A stretch of DNA of 64,000 nucleotides from Catenulispora sp. GP43 (GCF_041260665.1 NZ_JBGCCT010000011.1:124001-188000), one strand, 5' to 3'. Counted from the first letter of the stretch, positions 17,910 to 27,007 are shown. Notes: a model not told the origin generated them from the sequence alone. A program made the numbers and translations.

Positions 17910-18136
17910 GGCGGGATTGGCGGGTGGGGTGGCCGGTTAGGTTGGCTGGCCGCCTTTTGTTTACCCGTTGACAATCAAAGGCATTTTCTTAACGCTTCGC
18001 GCATTGTTTGCGGGATCCACGTGCCACACCGTGGCCGGCTGCCGCTGCCCACCACCGGGTACCACTCACGGCGGGCCCGGCCGACCGCCGAACCCGCATC
18101 ATCGCCGCGCGACTCGGCCGCGCGGCCCGGCCACGG

Positions 18137-18517
18137 CTACTCGGCCGCGGCGCCCTTCCCGTCCTTGCCCTTGGCCTTGACCTGCTTCTGGGCCTGGGTC
18201 TGCTTCTGGGCCTGGGTCTGCATCTGGGCCTCGGCCTGCTTCTGGGCCGGCACCTCGGCCACCGCCTCGGCGGTGCCGACCGTGCCGACCGTGCCGACCG
18301 CCGTCGCGGCCTCGGCGGCCAGCGCCGCGTCCTCGGCCTCGAAGTGTTCCTGGGCCCGGCCGAGCTGCTTGCCCATGTTCTTCAGCAGAGCCCACAGGGC
18401 CACGCCGAGTGCGAGCACGATCAGGAACGCGACCAGCCCCGGCTTCGTCTTGTCGAGGCTGCCGCTGCTGGCGAGCACCGGTTGGGCGTTGGTGAGCAAT
18501 CCGGACACAGCGTTCAT
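18137..18517 (-). CDS. small single-span membrane protein with Gln/Lys-rich tail
   Basis: 126 residues from ATG 18517. One membrane segment (GLVAFLIVLALGVALWALL, about 28-47) is followed by a cytosolic helix (NMGKQLGRAQEHFEAED) and a tail with a repeated QTQAQKQ pattern ending in a Lys/Gly cluster. Proteins of this plan sit next to mca in other actinomycetes in my recollection, but I cannot name a function. The gene lies 10 bp downstream of mca on the same strand, so it is probably co-transcribed. Confidence 0.7.
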   Translation of the reverse strand: MNAVSGLLTNAQPVLASSGSLDKTKPGLVAFLIVLALGVALWALLKNMGKQLGRAQEHFEAEDAALAAEAATAVGTVGTVGTAEAVAEVPAQKQAEAQMQTQAQKQTQAQKQVKAKGKDGKGAAAE

Positions 18518-18527
18518 GTCCCGCAGT

Positions 18528-19466
18528 CTACGAGCACACTCCCGCGTGCTCGTGCACACCCTGCCCCGGGAGCGCTCCGTGGGCCTTCTCGTGCTCGCGG
18601 ACGCCGGCGAACAGGTCGTCCTCGGGGAGTGTGGTGTCGATCACCGAGCGGGCCAGCTCGAAGTCCTCGGTCGGCCAGACCGCGCGGCGGATGTCGTTCG
18701 GGGTGCGGAAGAAGGGGCCGTCGGGGTCGATCTGGGTGGCGTGGGCCTTCAGGGCCGCGTCGCGGGTCTCGAAGAAGTCCCCGACCGGGACGCGGGTGGT
18801 GATCTCGCGCTGCGGCCAGTTCTCGCGCTCCTTCAGGAGTTCCCAGTAGGGGGACTCCAGGCCGCGGTCCAGCATCTCCTGGTGCTCGGCCTCGATGCGC
18901 TGGACCGACCAGGCCACGTCGTAGTACAGCTTCAGGGGCTGCCACGGTTCGCCGGCGTCCGGGTACCGCTCCGGGTCGCCGGCCGCCTCGAAGGCCGCGA
19001 TGGTGACCTTGTGGGTCATGATGTGGTCCGGGTGCGGGTAGCCGCCGTTCTCGTTGTACGTGACCACCACCTGCGGGCGCTGCCGGCGCATCAGCCTGAC
19101 CAGGGGTTCGGCCGCGGTCTCGACGTCCTTTAGGGCGAAGCAGCCCGCCGGCAGCGGCGGCAGCGGGTCGCCCTGGGGCAGGCCGGAGTCGACGAAGCCC
19201 AGCCACTCCTGGCGCACGCCCAGGATCTCGCGGGCCGCGTCCATCTCCCTGCGGCGCACCTCGAGCAGGTTGGCCTCGATCTCGGCCTGGACGGCCGGAT
19301 CCTTCTTCAGCTGCGGGTTGAGGATGTCGCCCCGGGAGCCGTCAGTGCAGGTGACGACCAGCACGTCCACGCCGTCACGGACGTACCGCGCGCTGGTGGC
19401 CGCACCCTTGCTGGACTCGTCGTCCGGGTGCGCGTGGACGGTCATCAAGCGCAGTTCGTGCGTCAC
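18528..19466 (-). CDS. mca: mycothiol S-conjugate amidase
   Basis: 312 residues. The zinc site is HAHPDDE near 11-17 and the matching YPHPDHIMTHK near 143, with the family signature FVDSGLPQGDPLPPLP. Mca cleaves mycothiol-S conjugates to a mercapturic acid for export and glucosaminyl-inositol for recycling. It differs from the deacetylase MshB by its long C-terminal part (NWPQREITTRVPVGDFFETRD), present here. The enzyme is cytosolic. Neighbours DUF4307 and greA match the usual actinobacterial order, which supports orthology. The last 25 residues (REHEKAHGALPGQG) vary between species. Confidence 0.95.
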   Translation of the reverse strand: MTHELRLMTVHAHPDDESSKGAATSARYVRDGVDVLVVTCTDGSRGDILNPQLKKDPAVQAEIEANLLEVRRREMDAAREILGVRQEWLGFVDSGLPQGDPLPPLPAGCFALKDVETAAEPLVRLMRRQRPQVVVTYNENGGYPHPDHIMTHKVTIAAFEAAGDPERYPDAGEPWQPLKLYYDVAWSVQRIEAEHQEMLDRGLESPYWELLKERENWPQREITTRVPVGDFFETRDAALKAHATQIDPDGPFFRTPNDIRRAVWPTEDFELARSVIDTTLPEDDLFAGVREHEKAHGALPGQGVHEHAGVCS

Positions 19467-19565
19467 GGTGTTCCTCCATCAGTAGCCGCCCGAATATACT
19501 GACGCACGGATCCGACACTGCGCACATCCGAATCGCTCCCGCCCGTGAAAGCCAGGTGAACCGCG

Positions 19566-19964
19566 TTGACGTCCGAGGTGCAGGACGAGGTGGTCGCGCG
19601 CTACGCGCGCTCATCCGGCCTGTCCAGGCGCGCGCGCATCGCCCTGGGGGCGGCCGGAGTGATCGCGCTCACCGGCGCGGTGTCGTACATCGGCCTGAAG
19701 CAGGCCACGCCGCCGCTGACCGCGACGGTCCTGGGCTACCAGGTCGCCTCCGACCACAGCGTCGACGTGCGGTTCCAAGTGGACAACCGGGACCACGACA
19801 AGCCCGCGACCTGTACCGTCCGGGCCCGCGACTACGGCGGGAACGAAGTGGGCCGGCTCGACGTCCCGGTCCCCGTCGGCAAACAGACGCAGGTGCTCAG
19901 CGCCACGATCCGGACCAGCAGCCGGGCCATCAGCGGCGAAGTGCTGGACTGCCAGCTCACATAG
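19566..19964 (+). CDS. DUF4307-type single-pass membrane protein
   Basis: 132 residues from a TTG start with AGG about 9 nt upstream; no ATG or GTG alternative gives the full N-terminus. A cytosolic Arg-rich segment (ARYARSSGLSRRARI) leads into one span (ALGAAGVIALTGAVSYIGL), then a small extracytoplasmic beta domain (ATVLGYQVASDHSVDVRFQV, with Cys in ATCTVRA and LDCQLT). The family is consistently found next to mca in actinomycetes; its function is not established. It is transcribed divergently from mca. Confidence 0.8.
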   Translation: MTSEVQDEVVARYARSSGLSRRARIALGAAGVIALTGAVSYIGLKQATPPLTATVLGYQVASDHSVDVRFQVDNRDHDKPATCTVRARDYGGNEVGRLDVPVPVGKQTQVLSATIRTSSRAISGEVLDCQLT

Positions 19965-20018
19965 AGCCCCGGCGGTCCACGGCTGATTAACCCGGCGTTA
20001 TCCGTCCGTGCTCCTTGT

Positions 20019-20082
20019 TACGATCGCCATTCTGTGTCTGACTGAAAACAGTGTCTGACTGAAAACCATGTGTGACTGACAA
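20019..20082 (+). promoter_or_regulatory. greA leader with tandem direct repeats
   Basis: A TACGAT at 20019-20024 could be the -10 of greA. It is followed by two perfect copies of GTGTCTGACTGAAAAC (20034-20049, 20051-20066; 17-bp period) and a degenerate third copy from 20070. The repeats lie between the promoter and the GTG start at 20120 and are not coding. Confidence 0.6.
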
Positions 20083-20119
20083 GCACGATCCCTCAATGTG
20101 TAGAACCCTAGGAGTACCC

Positions 20120-20614
20120 GTGACCCAGACCAACGACAGCGTCACCTGGCTGACCCAGGACGCCTACGACCGGCTCACCGCCGAGTTGGAGCAATTGTCG
20201 GGACCGGGCCGCGTGGAGATCGCGCAGAAGATCGAAGCCGCTCGCGAAGAGGGCGACCTCCGCGAGAACGGCGGCTACCACGCGGCCAAGGAGGAGCAGG
20301 GCAAGATCGAGCTGCGGATCCGCCAGCTCACCCAGCTTCTGGAGCACGCCCGGGTCGGCGACTCGGTGGAGTCCGGCGTCGCGGTGCCGGGCGCGGTCGT
20401 GACCATCGCCTTCGACGGCGACGAGGACGACACGCTGACGTTCCTGCTCGGCTCGCGCGAGGACGCCGCCGAGAACATGGAGGTCTACTCCGCGCAGTCG
20501 CCGCTGGGCGGCGCGATCAACGGCAAGAAGGTCGGCGAGCAGGCCGAGTACGAACTGCCGAACGGCAAGCCGATGATGGTCAAGCTGCTGGACGCCAAGC
20601 CGTACACCCGCTGA
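20120..20614 (+). CDS. greA: transcription elongation factor GreA
   Basis: 164 residues from GTG 20120, chosen because AGGAGT precedes it; upstream in-frame codons do not resemble GreA. The N-terminal coiled-coil finger (YDRLTAELEQLSGPG, then IEAAREEGDLRENGGYHAAKEEQ) contains the paired acidic tip residues that stimulate RNA polymerase to cleave backtracked RNA. The C-terminal FKBP-like domain has SPLGGAINGKKVGEQAEYELPNG in two stretches. A single-copy housekeeping gene, convergent with the kinase at 20726 across a strong hairpin. Confidence 0.96.
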   Translation: MTQTNDSVTWLTQDAYDRLTAELEQLSGPGRVEIAQKIEAAREEGDLRENGGYHAAKEEQGKIELRIRQLTQLLEHARVGDSVESGVAVPGAVVTIAFDGDEDDTLTFLLGSREDAAENMEVYSAQSPLGGAINGKKVGEQAEYELPNGKPMMVKLLDAKPYTR

Positions 20615-20654
20615 GACCGTCCGGCGCCCCACCGCGCCCCGCCGCGAGAGCTTG

Positions 20655-20689
20655 AGCGGCCCCCGCGTGAGGTTCACGTGGGGGCCGCT
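20655..20689. terminator. bidirectional hairpin between greA and the kinase gene
   Basis: AGCGGCCCCCGCGTGA (20655-20670) pairs with TCACGTGGGGGCCGCT (20674-20689), 16 bp with one G-U pair and a 3-nt loop. It lies 40 bp past the greA stop and 37 bp past the convergent kinase stop. Confidence 0.75.
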
Positions 20690-20725
20690 CGCTGCGCGTC
20701 GGGGCTTCGTTCGGCTCGGCTCGGC

Positions 20726-22681
20726 TCAGCTGGCGCTGGACGAGGGGTGCGACGACACCGAGGACGGCGGCGTGGTCGGCCCCTGCGACGTGCTGGTCGA
20801 GCTGGGCACCCCGGGCTGGCTGGAGGTGGCCGTGGTGCCGGTGTCGGTGGGCGGGCCGGAGCGGCTGCCGGTGCTGGTCGAGTCGGCCGCGGACGCCGGC
20901 GACCCGGAGCCCGAGGTGTGGCCGTAGGTCGGGTACGTCGTGTACGTGTGGTGCGGGTAGGTGTGCCCGTAGACGCTGGTCGAGGTGGGCACCGGTTCGG
21001 TCGGCGGCACCGTGTCGTCGGTGCCCGTGCCGGCGGTCGGGACATCGGTCTGCTGCGCCGGGCCCGGACCGGGCGCGCCGCCGTCCGGCGACTTCCCCGC
21101 CGAACTCACCGCCAGCGCCACGGACAGCCCCAGCACGGCCGGCACGGCGACCGCCGCGGTGATGAGCGCCTTGCGCCGCATGTCGGGCCGCAGACCCCCG
21201 CCACGGCCCCCGTAGCCGCCGGACGCGCCCTGATGGGGCTCGGCCCCGCGGCGGCGCACCGGGGGCTCGCCGGCGCCGTGGTGGGTGGGCGGACCGGCGT
21301 GGCGGCCGCCGCCGGAGTCGGCCATCGCGCCGGGGAGGTCGTAGACCCGGGTCCCGTCCGGATAGTCGGCAGCGTGGCCGCCACGGCCCCCGGAGTCGGC
21401 CATCGGGGCTATTCGCTCGTCGTAGACGCGGGTGGCCTCCGGCGGCATCGCACCGGGCATCGCACCCGGCATCGCGCTCAGGCGTGCGGTCTCGTCCAGG
21501 GCATCGGCGTGGCCGTAAGAGCCGGGATATTCGCCCTCGTAGTCTCCGCGGCCGTGCCGGGCGCCGAAACCGGACGCGGCGCTCTCCCCGAACGCCGCGT
21601 CGCGACCGTACCGGCCCTCCGGGCCGGCGGTGTCGCCGTATAACCCCTCGGCGTAACCGGCGGCTCCGGCGGCCGCGGCAGCACCCCCGGCTGCCGCGTA
21701 CCCGGCCTCGGCCGCGGGCCGCCGACGGCGGCGACCCCCGGAGTCGGTCAGCGTGTCCTCGTAGCCGCTCGGGATCCCGGCGTAGCCGCCGTAGCCGCCG
21801 TCCAGGCCGCCGGGCCCGGCCAGGTCCTCGCCGGCCTCCACCGGGCCGCCGAGCACGTGCCGCACCGCCTCGGCCATCTCGGCCCCATCGGCCCAGCGGT
21901 GTGTCGGGTCCTTCTCCAGCGCTTGCCACAGCACCTCGGCGACAGGGGTGGCGACGTAGTCCGGCAACGGCGGCGGCGGCTCGTGCATGTGCATGTACAT
22001 CACCGCGGCGGTGCTGGCGGCCTGGAAGGGCTGGCGGCCGGACAGCAGTTCGTAGCCGAGGATGCCGACCGCGTAGACGTCGGCCGCCGGGGTCGGGGTC
22101 TCGGCGTGGAAGAGTTCGGGCGCCAGGTACGGGACGGTGCCCATCAGCGCGTCGGCCGCGGTCAGCCCCAGCGACTCCGGGGAGCGCGCGATGCCGAAGT
22201 CGGCCAGCACCACCCCGCCGGAGGTGAGCATCACGTTCGCCGGCTTCACGTCCCGGTGCACCACCCCGGTGCGGTGCACGGCGCCCAGCGCGTCCAGCAG
22301 CGAGGCCAGCACCTTCATCGCGAAGCGCGGCTCCAGCGCCCCGGTGCGCGCCAGCACCCGGTCCAGCGACTCGCCCTCGATGAACTCCATCACCAGGAAC
22401 GCCGCGCCCGGCGTGTCGGCATCGGTGGCGTCGGTGTAGCCGTAGTCGTACACCCGGACGATGCCGGGATGGTCCATCATCGCCATGACCCGGGCCTCGG
22501 CCACGAAACGGGCTCGGAAGGTCGGCGCGTCCAGCAGGGCCGGCAGCACGATCTTCACCGCGACGGTCCGGCCGAGCACCAGGTCGCGGCTGCGCCACAC
22601 CTCGCCCATCGAGCCGCCGCCGATGCGGTCGATCAGCTCGTACCGGTCGTTCAACACCTCGCCCGGTCTAGGTCCTGTCAT
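20726..22681 (-). CDS. membrane-anchored Ser/Thr protein kinase (Hanks type)
   Basis: 651 residues from ATG 22681, preceded by a run of six G; the upstream in-frame ATG at 22741 lacks a ribosome site. Kinase domain 14-275: glycine loop IGGGSMGEVW, Lys in TVAVKIV, catalytic HRDVKPANVML, DFGIA and APELF, so it should be active. The linker (about 280-530) is Gly/Ala/Arg-rich with GYGGYAG-type repeats. One span (ALITAAVAVPAVLGLSVALAV) precedes an extracytoplasmic tail rich in Thr/Ser/Pro/Gly (TYPTYGHTSGSGS and SSVSSHPSSSAS). There are no PASTA repeats, so it is not PknB. It lies 108 bp downstream of the DrrAB-like pair, possibly co-transcribed. Confidence 0.93.
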   Translation of the reverse strand: MTGPRPGEVLNDRYELIDRIGGGSMGEVWRSRDLVLGRTVAVKIVLPALLDAPTFRARFVAEARVMAMMDHPGIVRVYDYGYTDATDADTPGAAFLVMEFIEGESLDRVLARTGALEPRFAMKVLASLLDALGAVHRTGVVHRDVKPANVMLTSGGVVLADFGIARSPESLGLTAADALMGTVPYLAPELFHAETPTPAADVYAVGILGYELLSGRQPFQAASTAAVMYMHMHEPPPPLPDYVATPVAEVLWQALEKDPTHRWADGAEMAEAVRHVLGGPVEAGEDLAGPGGLDGGYGGYAGIPSGYEDTLTDSGGRRRRRPAAEAGYAAAGGAAAAAGAAGYAEGLYGDTAGPEGRYGRDAAFGESAASGFGARHGRGDYEGEYPGSYGHADALDETARLSAMPGAMPGAMPPEATRVYDERIAPMADSGGRGGHAADYPDGTRVYDLPGAMADSGGGRHAGPPTHHGAGEPPVRRRGAEPHQGASGGYGGRGGGLRPDMRRKALITAAVAVPAVLGLSVALAVSSAGKSPDGGAPGPGPAQQTDVPTAGTGTDDTVPPTEPVPTSTSVYGHTYPHHTYTTYPTYGHTSGSGSPASAADSTSTGSRSGPPTDTGTTATSSQPGVPSSTSTSQGPTTPPSSVSSHPSSSAS

Positions 22682-22789
22682 CGGTCCCCCCTGCTGCTGT
22701 TTGTTGCGCCCCCTTTCCCCAAGAATAAGACGCTTGAACATCGGGGTCGGTTGCCGATGTGCTCGATCATGCCAGGATCGTGCTCGATC

Positions 22790-23647
22790 TCACGTCGAAA
22801 CCGATCGGTATTTGCGCACTGACAGGGGCACGAACACCAGCAGGATCAGCGCCGACCAGAACAGCGACACCCACGGCGCGTGCGCGATCGGCCACGGCAT
22901 CTTCGCCCCAGGGGGATACCCGTCGGGGTTTCCCCACAGCGTCCGCAACGCCTGCACAGTCGCCGAGACCGGGTTCCAGTCCGCGACGTCCTGCAGCCAC
23001 TGCGGCGAGATCTTGCGCGAGGGCACGAAGGCGTTGGACAGGAAGGTCAGCGGGAAGATCCAGATGAAGCCGATGGTGTTGGCCGCCTCCACACTGCGCA
23101 CCGAGAGCCCGATCGTGGCGCCGATCCAGCTCATCGCGTAGGCGAACAGCATCAGCAGCGCGAACCCGGCCACCGCCTTGAGGAACCCGTCGTGGATCCG
23201 CCAGCCCACGGCCAGCCCGCAGACCGCCATCACCAGCAGCACGAACAGGTTCTGCAGCCAGTCGGCCGTGGTCCGGCCGGCCAGCACCGCCGAGCGCGAG
23301 ATCGGCAGCGAGCGGAACCGGTCGATCAGGCCTTTGTGCAGGTCGTCGGCCAGGCCCACGGAGGTGGTCGCGGCCGTGAAGGCCAGCGTCTGCACGAAGA
23401 TGCCGGGCAGCAGGAACTCCCGGTACGCCGTCTGGCCCGCGGCGCCGGGCACCGGGATCGCGCCGCCGAAGACGAACGCGAACAACAGCACGAACATGAT
23501 CGGCTGGATCGAGGAGAAGACCACGATCTCCGGGATCCGGGTCATCCGGCGCAGATTGCGCAGGGTGACGACCCAGGCGTCGTGCAGCGCCGTAGCCGGG
23601 CCGTGCCCGCCCAGCGGGGGCGCCGGGGCCAGAGTGTCCGAGCTCAT
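22790..23647 (-). CDS. ABC-2 type permease, DrrB-like
   Basis: 285 residues. Six hydrophobic segments with the ABC-2 exporter signature region (FRSLPISRSAVLAGRTTAD, then FVLLVMAVCGLAVGW and FIWIFPLTFLSNAFVPS). The conserved LSNAFVP before the last span is typical of daunorubicin-resistance-type DrrB. The start overlaps the ATPase stop by 4 bp (ATGA), so the subunits are coupled. The pair probably exports a hydrophobic compound; substrate unknown. Confidence 0.92.
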   Translation of the reverse strand: MSSDTLAPAPPLGGHGPATALHDAWVVTLRNLRRMTRIPEIVVFSSIQPIMFVLLFAFVFGGAIPVPGAAGQTAYREFLLPGIFVQTLAFTAATTSVGLADDLHKGLIDRFRSLPISRSAVLAGRTTADWLQNLFVLLVMAVCGLAVGWRIHDGFLKAVAGFALLMLFAYAMSWIGATIGLSVRSVEAANTIGFIWIFPLTFLSNAFVPSRKISPQWLQDVADWNPVSATVQALRTLWGNPDGYPPGAKMPWPIAHAPWVSLFWSALILLVFVPLSVRKYRSVST

Positions 23648-24660
23648 CGCAACGCCTCCTGCGGTTCGTGGCCTTCGTCGAAAGCCTCGGCGCCGTGCTC
23701 CTCGTCCTCGGTGGAGCGGCCGGTCAGCTGCAGGAAGACGTCGTCCAGGGTGGGGCGGCGCAGCGCCACGTCGTCGATGGCGATACCCATGGCGTCCAGC
23801 TCCCGGATCGCCTCGACCAGCAGCTGGGCCCCGCCGGAGACCGGCAGCAGGATCTCGCGGGTGGGCTCGTGCACCCGGGGCTCGGCCGTCCCCATCCGGG
23901 CCAGCAGCCCGGCGGCCTGGGCGAGCCGCTCGCGGTCGGAGACCACGATCTGCAGCCGCTCTCCGCCGATCTGCGCCTTGAGCTGGTCCGCGGTCCCCCG
24001 CGCGATCACCTTGCCGTGGTCCACCACCGCGATCGAGTCGGCCAGCCGGTCGGCCTCCTCCAGGTACTGGGTGGTGAGCAGCAGGGTCGTGCCGCCCTTC
24101 ACCAGCCCGGCGATCACGTCCCACATGGCGATCCGGGTCCGCGGGTCCAGCCCGGTGGTCGGCTCGTCCAGGAAGATCACCGGCGGCTTCACCACCAGCG
24201 CCGCGGCCAGGTCCAGCCGCCGCCGCATCCCGCCGGAGTAGGTCTTGGAGGGCCGGTCGGCGGCGTCGGTGAGCGCGAACTCCTCCAGCAGCTCCCCGGC
24301 CCGCTTCAGGGCCGCGGCCTTGGTCATGTGGTAGAGCCGCCCGACCATGACCAGGTTCTCCCGGCCGGTCAGGTTCTCGTCGACCGCGGCGTACTGCCCG
24401 GACAGCCCGATCGCCCGCCGGACCTCGTTCGGCTTGCGCAGCACGTCGATCCCGAGCACCCGGGCCGTCCCGGCGTCGGGTTTGAGCAGGGTGGTCAGGA
24501 CGCGCACCGCCGTGGTCTTACCCGCGCCGTTCGGCCCGAGCAGGCCCAGGATGCTGCCCTCCGGCACCGCGAGGTCCACGCCGTCCAGGGCGCGGACCTC
24601 TTTGGTCTTCTTGTCTCCGCCGTAGATCTTGACCAGACCCTCGGCCTCGATGGCTGCCAT
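23644..24660 (-). CDS. ABC transporter ATPase, DrrA-like
   Basis: 338 residues. Walker A GPNGAGKTT, Q-loop SGQYAAVDENLTGRENL, signature YSGGMRRRLDLAAAL, Walker B IFLDEPTTGLD and switch His-loop ending TTQYLEEADRLAD, where Gln replaces His as in other DrrA proteins. The C-terminal 90 residues (AIDDVALRRPTLDDVFLQLTG) carry the DrrA CREEM-like regulatory region. The start is ATG 24660; no neighbour lies upstream within the operon. Regulation is not evident. Confidence 0.94.
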   Translation of the reverse strand: MAAIEAEGLVKIYGGDKKTKEVRALDGVDLAVPEGSILGLLGPNGAGKTTAVRVLTTLLKPDAGTARVLGIDVLRKPNEVRRAIGLSGQYAAVDENLTGRENLVMVGRLYHMTKAAALKRAGELLEEFALTDAADRPSKTYSGGMRRRLDLAAALVVKPPVIFLDEPTTGLDPRTRIAMWDVIAGLVKGGTTLLLTTQYLEEADRLADSIAVVDHGKVIARGTADQLKAQIGGERLQIVVSDRERLAQAAGLLARMGTAEPRVHEPTREILLPVSGGAQLLVEAIRELDAMGIAIDDVALRRPTLDDVFLQLTGRSTEDEEHGAEAFDEGHEPQEALR

Positions 24661-24825
24661 AGACCGACCGTAGATGAGGGGTCCGACAGGGGGTGCGCGG
24701 ATGATCACCGGCGGTAGGCCGAATGGATGAAACGGGAGGGGATCCTGAGCGAACACGCGTGCGCCAGTCTCCGTCCGCCGCGGTCGCCATGACCACGGCG
24801 TTTCCGGGACGGGATCCAGACCACC

Positions 24826-25579
24826 ATGCGCAGCTACGAGCGCGTTTTCGTGCTCGCGACGTCGATGGCCGCCACGGCTGCCGTCGGCACCGCGCCCGCG
24901 GTACAGGCCGCGTCGCCGCAGGCCTCCGCCCAGACCCTGCCGGTGCTGACCCACAGCGCGCACGCGGCGCTGGTCGCGGAGGCGCCGGTGGGCCGACGCC
25001 GGAGGCGACCCCGCCGGCACAGCCGGCACAGCCACTCCGGCACGCCGCCCGGCCAAGGCCGTGGTGCTGGCCTCGGGCGCGGGCTTCGCCGACGCGCTGG
25101 CCGGCGTCCCGGCCGCCACCGGCGACTGGCTCAGCTCCGGCGGGAAGCCCGCGGCGATCGTGCTGTCGAATGGCTCGAGGATCACCGATCCGGCCACCGC
25201 GGCCTTCGTCAAGGCCCGCATGACCCGGTCGCCGGGGCCCCAGCCGGGAAGCATCGTGGACCACGTGCTGGTCCTGGGCGGCAAGGCGTTCTGCGCGGTG
25301 GACACGATGTACGCCGACGCCACGCCGCCCCAGTGCCAGCCGTTCCCGGACATGATCGGCACGGGGATCGGCGAGGCAGACCTGCCGGGGCTGCCGAGCA
25401 AGCACTTCAGCACCGTGATCGGCAAGGACCGGTACCAGACCGCGACCGAGCTCGCCGACTTCATCCTGCCGGTCCATTCCCTACCCGGGCCGGACTGCGA
25501 TAACTGGCAGGACAACCGGGGCCTGTTCGGCATCGCCTCCGCGCTTGAGAACAGCTTGGACGCCAAGATCGCGCCCTGA
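24826..25579 (+). pseudogene. secreted protein with cell-wall-binding-like (CWB2) repeats, frameshifted
   Basis: From ATG 24826 a clear signal peptide is read (MRSYERVFVLATSMAATAAV, with APAVQAA at the cleavage site) and continues to about 24980, then turns into poly-Arg/His sequence. The biologically plausible continuation is in another frame from about 25010: VVLASGAGFADALAGVPAA, then GKDRYQTATELADFILP near the end, both typical of putative cell-wall-binding repeat 2, with two cysteines. A Pro/Ala/Thr-rich linker lies at the switch, so one or two indels in the GC-rich 24985-25050 stretch explain it, either as a pseudogene or a sequencing error. Confidence 0.65.
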
Positions 25580-25605
25580 CATCTCGCGACAGACCGCGAC
25601 ACACT

Positions 25606-25641
25606 GTGGGCCCCGCCGGAATCCGTTCCGGCGGGGCCCAC
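25606..25641. terminator. bidirectional hairpin between the CWB2-like gene and ilvA
   Basis: GTGGGCCCCGCCGGAA (25606-25621) pairs perfectly with TTCCGGCGGGGCCCAC (25626-25641), 16 bp around a TCCG loop, between two convergent genes. Confidence 0.85.
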
Positions 25642-25666
25642 TTCATGTCTGCGCGCGAACCTCGCC

Positions 25667-26887
25667 TCAGAAAGAAGTCGGCTCCGGCTGGTACCCCGCC
25701 GCGCGCAGCCGCGAGATCAGCGTCTCGGCGTGCGCGATCCCCCGGGTCTCCAGCTGGAGCGCCACCTCGACCTCGCCGAAGGCCAGCGACGGCCGGGTCC
25801 ACAGGTGCTCGATGTCCATCACGTTCGCGTCCGCCTCGCCGAGTTCGCTCAGCAGCTTCGCCAGCGCGCCGGGGCGGTCCGGGATGCGCAGCCGCAGGGC
25901 CAGGAAGCGGCCGGCGGACACCAGGCCGTGGCGGATCATGCGCATCATCAGCAGCGGGTCGATGTTGCCGCCGGACAGCAGGGCGACCACCGGGGCCTCG
26001 AAGGCGCGGGCGTCGTCCATCACGGCCGCGACCGCCGCGGCGCCGGCCGGCTCGACCACGAGCTTGGCCCGCTCCAGCAGCGCCAGCATGGCCTTGGACA
26101 GCGACTCCTCGGAGACCACGCGGATCTCGTCGGCGAGCCGGGTGATGAGGTCGAAGGGCACGTCGCCGGGCCGGCCCACGGCGATCCCGTCGGCCATCGT
26201 CGCCATCCCGGCCAGCTGCACCGGCTTGCCGGCGGCCATCGAGGGCGGGTACGCGGCGGCGCCGGCCGCCTGCACGCCGATCACCCGCACGTCCGGCCGC
26301 GTGGCCTTGACCGCCGCGGCCACCCCGGCCAGCAGCCCGCCGCCGCCGACCGAGACCACGATGGTGCGCACCTCGGGGCACTGCTCGAGGATCTCCAGGC
26401 CGACCGTGCCCTGCCCGGCGATCACGTCGGGGTGGTCGAAGGGGTGGATGAAGGTGGCGCCGGTCTCGGCGGCGAAGGCCCGCGCGGCGATCAGCGCCTC
26501 GTCCACGGTGTGCCCGGCGAAGCGCACGTGCGCGCCGTAGGCCTCGGTCGCGGCCACCTTCGGCAGCGGCGCGCCCTCGGGCATGAACACGGTCGACTTG
26601 CTGTCCAGCAGCGACGCCGCCAGCGCCACGCCCTGCGCGTGGTTGCCGGCGCTGGCCGCCACCACGCCGTTGGCCCGCTCGGCCGCCGACAGGTTGGCGA
26701 TCCGCACATAGGCGCCGCGGATCTTGAACGACCCGGTCCGCTGGAGGTTCTCGCACTTGAAGTGCACGTGTCCCCCGACCTGCTCGGAGATGCTCCGAGA
26801 ACCCTCCAGGGGGGTCCGCCGCGCCACGCCTTCCAGCAGGTCGCGCGCCCGCTCGACGTCTTCCAGGGTCACAGTCGCCGTTGACAT
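25667..26887 (-). CDS. ilvA: threonine ammonia-lyase (threonine dehydratase) with ACT domain
   Basis: 406 residues. PLP-binding Lys55 in RTGSFKIRGA, the phosphate-binding glycine loop SVGGGGLLAGVAAAV, and ASAGNHAQGVALAA. The last 80 residues (LRIPDRPGALAKLLSEL) form one ACT domain, the allosteric module. The enzyme makes 2-oxobutanoate from threonine, the first step to isoleucine. The length and single ACT domain match actinobacterial enzymes intermediate between biosynthetic IlvA and catabolic TdcB, so sensitivity to isoleucine is not certain. It is divergent from the MarR gene, with a 120-bp shared promoter region. Confidence 0.94.
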   Translation of the reverse strand: MSTATVTLEDVERARDLLEGVARRTPLEGSRSISEQVGGHVHFKCENLQRTGSFKIRGAYVRIANLSAAERANGVVAASAGNHAQGVALAASLLDSKSTVFMPEGAPLPKVAATEAYGAHVRFAGHTVDEALIAARAFAAETGATFIHPFDHPDVIAGQGTVGLEILEQCPEVRTIVVSVGGGGLLAGVAAAVKATRPDVRVIGVQAAGAAAYPPSMAAGKPVQLAGMATMADGIAVGRPGDVPFDLITRLADEIRVVSEESLSKAMLALLERAKLVVEPAGAAAVAAVMDDARAFEAPVVALLSGGNIDPLLMMRMIRHGLVSAGRFLALRLRIPDRPGALAKLLSELGEADANVMDIEHLWTRPSLAFGEVEVALQLETRGIAHAETLISRLRAAGYQPEPTSF

Positions 26888-26939
26888 GATCCCAGTCTCG
26901 CAGGTCGCCTCCGACCCCACGAGCCGCCTTCCGAAACTA

Positions 26940-26992
26940 CTTGCATGACGCATGCATCCAGGTATATGCTTGCAGCAACCAAGCATCTGTAG
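26940..26992. promoter_or_regulatory. divergent promoter region between ilvA and the MarR gene
   Basis: This AT-richer stretch contains TTGCATGACGCATGCA and ATATGCTTGCAG, two similar TTGCA/GCATGC-bearing segments about 25 bp apart, a likely place for the MarR protein to bind. TATGCT here could serve as a -10 for the rightward gene. The assignments are tentative. Confidence 0.35.
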
Positions 26993-27007
26993 GAGACGAG
27001 AAGGACG

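Noticed and set aside
24723-25223. Alternative open frame over the CWB2-like gene start
   Set aside because: Contains Pro/Ala-rich segments near the frame switch but no signal peptide or domain; best seen as part of the frameshift explanation.
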